Assembly (NCBI RefSeq): GCF_032586235.1
Contig: NZ_JAWHTD010000010.1
Location: 1 to 64,000 of the forward strand
Reading direction: 5' to 3'
Length of the DNA stretch: 64,000 nucleotides
From: Aestuariicoccus sp032586235
GTDB lineage: Bacteria; Pseudomonadota; Alphaproteobacteria; Rhodobacterales; Rhodobacteraceae
Position 1 is the stretch's first letter; each line of letters opens with the position of its first letter. Shown piece after piece: positions 59,783 to 64,000 of the stretch. The notes under the pieces were generated by a model, which was not told where the DNA came from, did not search any database, and saw nothing but the letters and a program-made list of their open reading frames with translations. The position numbers and the translations under genes are program-made.

Positions 59783-62575
59783 TCAGCGGCCCAGCGACCA
59801 CCAGCCGCGTTTCTTGGGCTTGGATTCCTCTTCGACCGCCGTCTCGACCACTGCCTCCTGCGGCTCGGGCTGCGCTTCGGCTTCGGCCGGTTCCGGCGCG
59901 GGCGCGGGTTCCGGCGCCGGGGCAGGTTCCGGCGCCGGGGCGGGTTCCGCCGCTGCGGGCTCCGCAGGCGCTTCGGCTGCAGGTTCGGTCACCTCAGGCG
60001 CGGATTCGGCCGCTTCGGGCTCCGGCGCGGGTTCGGCCTTTTTCCGGCTGCGCGTGCGCGGTTTGCGCTTGGGCTTTTCCGGCTCTTCCGCCGCGGGCGC
60101 TTCAGCCTCGGGGGCCTCGGCGGCGGGCGCTTCGGCAGGGGCCTCGGCGGCGGCAGGCGCTTCGGCCTCGGCGCTCTGGACGGCGTCGGCGGTCACGGCC
60201 TCCTCGGCGACGGTGGCCTCTTCTTCCTTGCGCGACTTGGACGAGCGCGAGCGGCTGCGCGACCGGGTCGACTTGGCCTTTGGCCTGTCGGCCTCGGCAG
60301 CCTCGCCTTCGGCCGGCTCGGCCGTGGTCTCTGCTGCGGCCTCGACCTCTGCCGCGGGCTCCTCCGCAGCGCTCTCGTCAGCCGAGCCGTTCTCGTCAGA
60401 CGACGACCCGTTGCCCTCCTCCGCGCTTTCCTTCGATTTCGAGCGCGAGCGGCGGCGGCGGCGGCGGCGCTTCTTGGGCTTGCCGCCATCGCCCTCTTCG
60501 CTGGCCGGCGGCTGGCCGGGGGCTTCGGGCGCTTCGTCCTCCTCGGCCTCGGCGGCGTCTTCGTCGATCTGGTCCATCAGCGAGGTGTCCACCGACACCA
60601 CGGGTGCCGCCACTTCGGGCACCGAGCGGGTCGCGGTCTTGAACTTCTCCATCGAGAAATCCGGGCTGACCAGGTGCACATCGCCCTCGATCCGCACCGA
60701 CAGACCATAGCGCGCCTCGATCTGGGCCACGTGTTCGCGCTTTTGGTTGATCAGGTAGTTGGCGATGCCCACCGGGCATTTGACCAGCACCTCGCGCGAG
60801 CGGCGGCGTACGCCCTCTTCCTCGATCTGGCGCAGTATCGACAGCGCCATGTTGTCGTCCGACCGAATGAGGCCGGTGCCGTGACAGGCCGGGCACGGCT
60901 GGGTCGTCGCCTCGATCATGCCGGGGCGCAGGCGCTGGCGCGACATCTCCATCAGGCCGAAGCCCGAGATGCGGCCGACCTGGATGCGCGCACGGTCGGT
61001 CTTGAGCCGGTCCTTCATCCGCTTCTCGACGGCGGCGTTGTTCTTGCGCTCGTCCATGTCGATGAAGTCGATCACGATCAGGCCCGCAAGGTCGCGCAGG
61101 CGCAGCTGGCGGGCCACCTCGTCGGCGGCCTCGAGGTTGGTCTTGAGCGCGGTTTCCTCGATCGAGCCTTCCTTGGTGGCGCGGCCCGAGTTCACGTCAA
61201 TGGCCACCAGCGCCTCGGTCACGCCGATCACGATATAGCCGCCGGATTTCAGCTGCACCGTCGGGTTGAACATGGCCGACAGGTACGATTCCACCTGGTG
61301 GCGCGCGAAGAGCGGCATCTGGTCGACGTAATGTTTCACGTTCTTGGCGTGGGACGGCATGATCATCTTCATGAAGTCCTTGGCGATGCGGTAGCCGCGC
61401 TCGCCCTCCACCAGAACCTCGTCGATCTCGCGGTTATAAAGATCGCGGATCGAGCGTTTGATCAGGTCGCCCTCTTCATAGATCTTGGCCGGCGCGATGG
61501 ATTCCAGCGTCAGCTTGCGGATCTGCTCCCACAGGCGGAAAAGGTATTCGTAATCGCGCTTGATCTCGGTCTTGGTGCGCTTGGCGCCGGCGGTGCGGAT
61601 GATCAGCCCCGCGCCCTTGGGCACTTCGATGGAATTGGCGATTTCCTTGAGCTTGGAGCGGTCCGCGGCATTGGTGATCTTGCGGCTGATCCCGCCGCCG
61701 CGGGCGGTATTGGGCATCAGCACGCAGTAGCGGCCTGCAAGGCTGAGGTAGGTCGTCAGCGCAGCGCCCTTGTTGCCGCGCTCTTCCTTGACCACCTGCA
61801 CCAGCATGATCTGGCGGACCTTGATGACCTCCTGGATCTTGTAGCGGCGCGGGCGCGGTTTGCGCGGCGGGCGGATGTCTTCCTCGGTGTCGTCGTCGGC
61901 CACCGATTCGATGTTTTCGTCGCGCGCCGAGGCGTCCTTGCCCTTGTGCGTATCCTCGTCGTCGCTGTCGTCCTCGGCAGCGGGCACCTCATCCGCCTCT
62001 GCTTCTGACGAAGCCGAGGCCTCTTCGGCGCTGTCGTCCGCGGGCTCTTCGACCGGGGTTTCGGCGACGGTTTCCATCGGCGACAGGCCTTCGCCCTCTT
62101 CGCCGGCCTCGTTGAGCGTTTCGCCCTCTTCAAGGTCGATGGTTTCCATCCCCTTGATTTCACCGGCTTCCGTGCTGACGCTCTTGTCGCCGCTGGAGGT
62201 CTTTTCGGCCTTCGACGCGCCGCCGCGCCGCGAGCGCGAGCGCTTGGGCTTTTTGTCTTCTTCTTCCTCGCGCGACTGCGCCTCGGCCAGGGCCGCCTCT
62301 TCCTCCATCAGCGCCTTACGGTCGGCGACGGGGATCTGGTAGTAATCCGGATGGATTTCCGAGAACGCCAGGAACCCGTGGCGATTGCCGCCGTAATCGA
62401 CGAAGGCCGCCTGAAGCGACGGTTCGACCCGGGTTACCTTTGCGAGATAGATGTTGCCAGCGAGCTGGCGCTTGTTTTCGGATTCAAAATCGAATTCCTC
62501 GACCTTGTTTCCGTCCACCACCACGACGCGGGTCTCTTCCGCGTGGGTGGCGTCGATGAGCATTTTCTTTGCCAT
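59783..62575 (-). CDS. rne: Ribonuclease E
   Basis: A 930-residue endoribonuclease that organises RNA decay and processing. The S1 domain starts at about residue 37 and is split by an acidic insertion (about 90-255, DDSDDEDTHKGKD), as in other alphaproteobacteria; its second half begins YKIQEVIKVRQIMLVQVVKE. The catalytic DNase I-like domain follows (VAIDVNSGRATKEGS, VIDFIDMDERKN), then the zinc-link CPACHGTG. The C-terminal 300 residues are disordered, with arginine- or lysine-rich clusters for RNA contact and a run of PAPEPA repeats. Partner-binding sites are expected there. A leader of more than 360 bp precedes the ATG. Confidence 0.95.
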   Translation of the reverse strand: MAKKMLIDATHAEETRVVVVDGNKVEEFDFESENKRQLAGNIYLAKVTRVEPSLQAAFVDYGGNRHGFLAFSEIHPDYYQIPVADRKALMEEEAALAEAQSREEEEDKKPKRSRSRRGGASKAEKTSSGDKSVSTEAGEIKGMETIDLEEGETLNEAGEEGEGLSPMETVAETPVEEPADDSAEEASASSEAEADEVPAAEDDSDDEDTHKGKDASARDENIESVADDDTEEDIRPPRKPRPRRYKIQEVIKVRQIMLVQVVKEERGNKGAALTTYLSLAGRYCVLMPNTARGGGISRKITNAADRSKLKEIANSIEVPKGAGLIIRTAGAKRTKTEIKRDYEYLFRLWEQIRKLTLESIAPAKIYEEGDLIKRSIRDLYNREIDEVLVEGERGYRIAKDFMKMIMPSHAKNVKHYVDQMPLFARHQVESYLSAMFNPTVQLKSGGYIVIGVTEALVAIDVNSGRATKEGSIEETALKTNLEAADEVARQLRLRDLAGLIVIDFIDMDERKNNAAVEKRMKDRLKTDRARIQVGRISGFGLMEMSRQRLRPGMIEATTQPCPACHGTGLIRSDDNMALSILRQIEEEGVRRRSREVLVKCPVGIANYLINQKREHVAQIEARYGLSVRIEGDVHLVSPDFSMEKFKTATRSVPEVAAPVVSVDTSLMDQIDEDAAEAEEDEAPEAPGQPPASEEGDGGKPKKRRRRRRRSRSKSKESAEEGNGSSSDENGSADESAAEEPAAEVEAAAETTAEPAEGEAAEADRPKAKSTRSRSRSRSSKSRKEEEATVAEEAVTADAVQSAEAEAPAAAEAPAEAPAAEAPEAEAPAAEEPEKPKRKPRTRSRKKAEPAPEPEAAESAPEVTEPAAEAPAEPAAAEPAPAPEPAPAPEPAPAPEPAEAEAQPEPQEAVVETAVEEESKPKKRGWWSLGR

Positions 62576-63026
62576 GTTGTCCGTTTGCACGACCGAACGG
62601 CCCCGCGCCCAGGCGGGCGCAGCGCGTTTGGGACGTGTCTTGTCAGGGCGAGATCGGGCGCTGAACCGTGTAAACGGGCACGGCAAGACGATTTGTCTTG
62701 TCTCTCGTGCCTCAGGTTCGTCGCGCGCGTCATCGCGTTTCTTCTCCGACGCTCTCCGGGTCTTGCGGCCCGGGGCGCCCATTTTTCACCCGCCGCAAAA
62801 AGCGATCCGGGCGCACGTGAATGGCCTTTCGGCCCGATCGGTCTGGCCTGGCTCAGGCGATGCCTGCGGTATCCAAGGTCAGCGAAACTCTTTTTCGCGG
62901 GTCGGTGAACGACCGCGCATAGATCACAACATAATGTCAGCGTGACAGAAAAGACAATGGTCAATCGTATGCAATCTGCGCCGCGCGGGCGCCGGAAGGG
63001 CCGCCCGGCGGCGGCCCGGCCAAGTG
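62576..63026 (-). other. Long leader and promoter region of rne
   Basis: A 451-bp gap without a convincing gene on either strand. Bases 62900-62970 are AT-richer and probably hold the rne promoter, which would leave a leader of about 330-370 nt. A long leader that RNase E itself cleaves is known in E. coli; I infer a similar arrangement. The far end contains the terminator of the upstream gene. Confidence 0.5.
62998..63017 (-). terminator. Hairpin after the beta-hydroxyacid dehydrogenase gene
   Basis: GGGCCGCC (62998-63005) pairs with GGCGGCCC (63010-63017) around CGGC, 10 bases past the stop codon on the minus strand. There is no T-tract. Confidence 0.5.
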
Positions 63027-63899
63027 TCAGCCGGCGGCACGCAGGCGCTGGATCAGGCTCGAGGTGTCCCAGCGGCCGCCGCCCATCTTCTGCACGTCCT
63101 TGTAGAACTGGTCGACCAGCGCCGTGACCGGCAGGCTGGCGCCGTTCTCGTCCGCCGTCGAGAGGCAGATGTTCAGGTCCTTGCGCATCCAGTCCACCGC
63201 GAAGCCATGTACGAAATGGTCGTCCAGCATCGTCTCGTAGCGGTTCGCCATCTGCCAGCTGCCCGCGGCGCCCTGGCTGATCACCTCGACCACCGCGCGG
63301 CCATCCAGCCCGGCCTTCTCGGCGAAATGCAGCGCCTCGGAGAGCCCCTGCACGAGCCCCGCGATGGCGATCTGGTTGCACATCTTGGTCATCTGGCCCG
63401 CGCCGCTGTCGCCGATGCGGCGGCAAAGCTTGGCATAGGCGTCGATCACCGGCTCGGCGCGGTCGTAAGCGGGCTGATCGCCGCCGCACATCACCGACAA
63501 CGCGCCGTTTTCAGCGCCCGCCTGCCCGCCCGAGATCGGCGCGTCGACAAAGGAAATGCCCGCCTCCTTGGCGACGCCGTAAAGCTCGGCGGTGACTTTG
63601 GCCGACACCGTGGTGTGATCGACGAAAACGCTGCCCGCGTCCATGCCCGCAAACGCGCCGTCCTCGCCCAGGCAGACGCCGCGCAGATCGTCGTCGTTGC
63701 CGACGCAGGCCATCACGAATTCGGCCCCCTTGGCCGCTTCGGCCGGGGTGGCCGCATGCGCGCCGCCGTATTCGGCGGCCCATTTTTCGGCCTTGGCGGC
63801 GGTGCGGTTATAAACCGTCACCTCGTGACCGGCCTTTTGCAGATGCCCCGCCATCGGGTAGCCCATCACGCCCAGCCCCAGAAACGCAACTTTTGCCAT
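63027..63899 (-). CDS. NAD(P)-dependent beta-hydroxyacid dehydrogenase (3-hydroxyisobutyrate dehydrogenase family)
   Basis: A 290-residue oxidoreductase. The Rossmann motif AFLGLGVMGYPMAGHLQKAG opens the protein. VFVDHTTVS and the substrate-binding loop FVDAPISGGQAGAENG follow. The catalytic lysine is in GAGQMTKMCNQI at about residue 171. The family includes 3-hydroxyisobutyrate dehydrogenase, tartronate semialdehyde reductase and glyoxylate/succinic semialdehyde reductases; the sequence does not settle which. It stands alone, with a hairpin after it and rne next on the same strand. Confidence 0.9.
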   Translation of the reverse strand: MAKVAFLGLGVMGYPMAGHLQKAGHEVTVYNRTAAKAEKWAAEYGGAHAATPAEAAKGAEFVMACVGNDDDLRGVCLGEDGAFAGMDAGSVFVDHTTVSAKVTAELYGVAKEAGISFVDAPISGGQAGAENGALSVMCGGDQPAYDRAEPVIDAYAKLCRRIGDSGAGQMTKMCNQIAIAGLVQGLSEALHFAEKAGLDGRAVVEVISQGAAGSWQMANRYETMLDDHFVHGFAVDWMRKDLNICLSTADENGASLPVTALVDQFYKDVQKMGGGRWDTSSLIQRLRAAG

Positions 63900-64000
63900 G
63901 CTCTCGCTCTCCTCTTTTTCCTGTCGCCTTCGGTTCTGGCGCGATGCCGTGCTCTTGGCAAGGGCGGACGGGCGCGTTAGGTCCAGCGCAACGGCAATCG

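Noticed and set aside
59719..60710. Serine/alanine-rich plus-strand protein after tusA
   Set aside because: It is antisense to the disordered C-terminus of RNase E and its composition is explained by that low-complexity region.

Overview
The window is high-GC, gene-dense DNA from an alphaproteobacterium, most likely a marine roseobacter-type member of the Rhodobacterales. The evidence is the F1-ATPase zeta-subunit gene (DUF1476), a methionine synthase split into separate genes, a TRAP dicarboxylate system with DctBD, the trpGDC-moaC-moeA-lexA-comEC-gltX-gltA order, a GAAC-N7-GAAC SOS box in front of lexA, and an endolysin-holin pair of the gene-transfer-agent type. No rRNA genes, CRISPR arrays, intact insertion sequences or complete prophage are visible. 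One tRNA (Leu, CAA) lies near the left end.

Layout. 1-560: AT-richer edge with an XRE-type regulator, lying on the 3' side of tRNA-Leu and possibly the end of a genomic island. 0.8-11.1 kb: TRAP transporter dctPQM and two-component genes dctBD, separated by a DedA-like/dsbB pair, a 42-aa lipoprotein, and an Lrp-type regulator divergent from arginase and ornithine cyclodeaminase. 11.2-14 kb: purC-purS-DUF3592-purQ and the ATPase zeta subunit. 14-22.2 kb: an MprF-like protein, then two parts of a split methionine synthase (homocysteine methyltransferase; B12-binding protein) plus DUF1638, interleaved with an RTX protein and a radical SAM gene. 22.2-29.4 kb: a divergent polysaccharide deacetylase, then trpG-trpD-ung-trpC-moaC-moeA, mostly joined by ATGA overlaps, and SOS-controlled lexA. 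29.4-36.6 kb: comEC, gltX, gltA, an acidic two-repeat protein and a PaaG-like isomerase.

36.6-45.2 kb: a DUF2087 protein, ccmF-ccmH, a holin/N-acetylmuramidase cassette, a cupin and the zwf-pgl-pgi operon. 45.4-52.7 kb: accessory metabolism (cysteine-rich radical SAM protein, nucleoside hydrolase, GNAT, SelO, two EamA permeases, a TerB-like protein). 52.7-64 kb: DEAD-box helicase, Fur/Mur with a tandemly duplicated 3' tail, class I aldolase, a P450 overlapping a membrane hydrolase-like gene, ccdA, tusA, RNase E and a beta-hydroxyacid dehydrogenase.

Functional themes are C4-dicarboxylate uptake and sensing, arginine to ornithine to proline catabolism, B12-dependent methionine synthesis, hexose-phosphate metabolism, and thiol/haem maturation of exported proteins (dsbB, ccmF, ccmH, ccdA). 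A matching LacI-type palindrome lies in front of zwf and upstream of the aldolase gene. The most unusual items are the DctD without a GAFTGA loop, the split methionine synthase with DUF1638, the lysis cassette, the fur tail duplication, the P450/hydrolase pair and the acidic repeat protein with a conflicting start.
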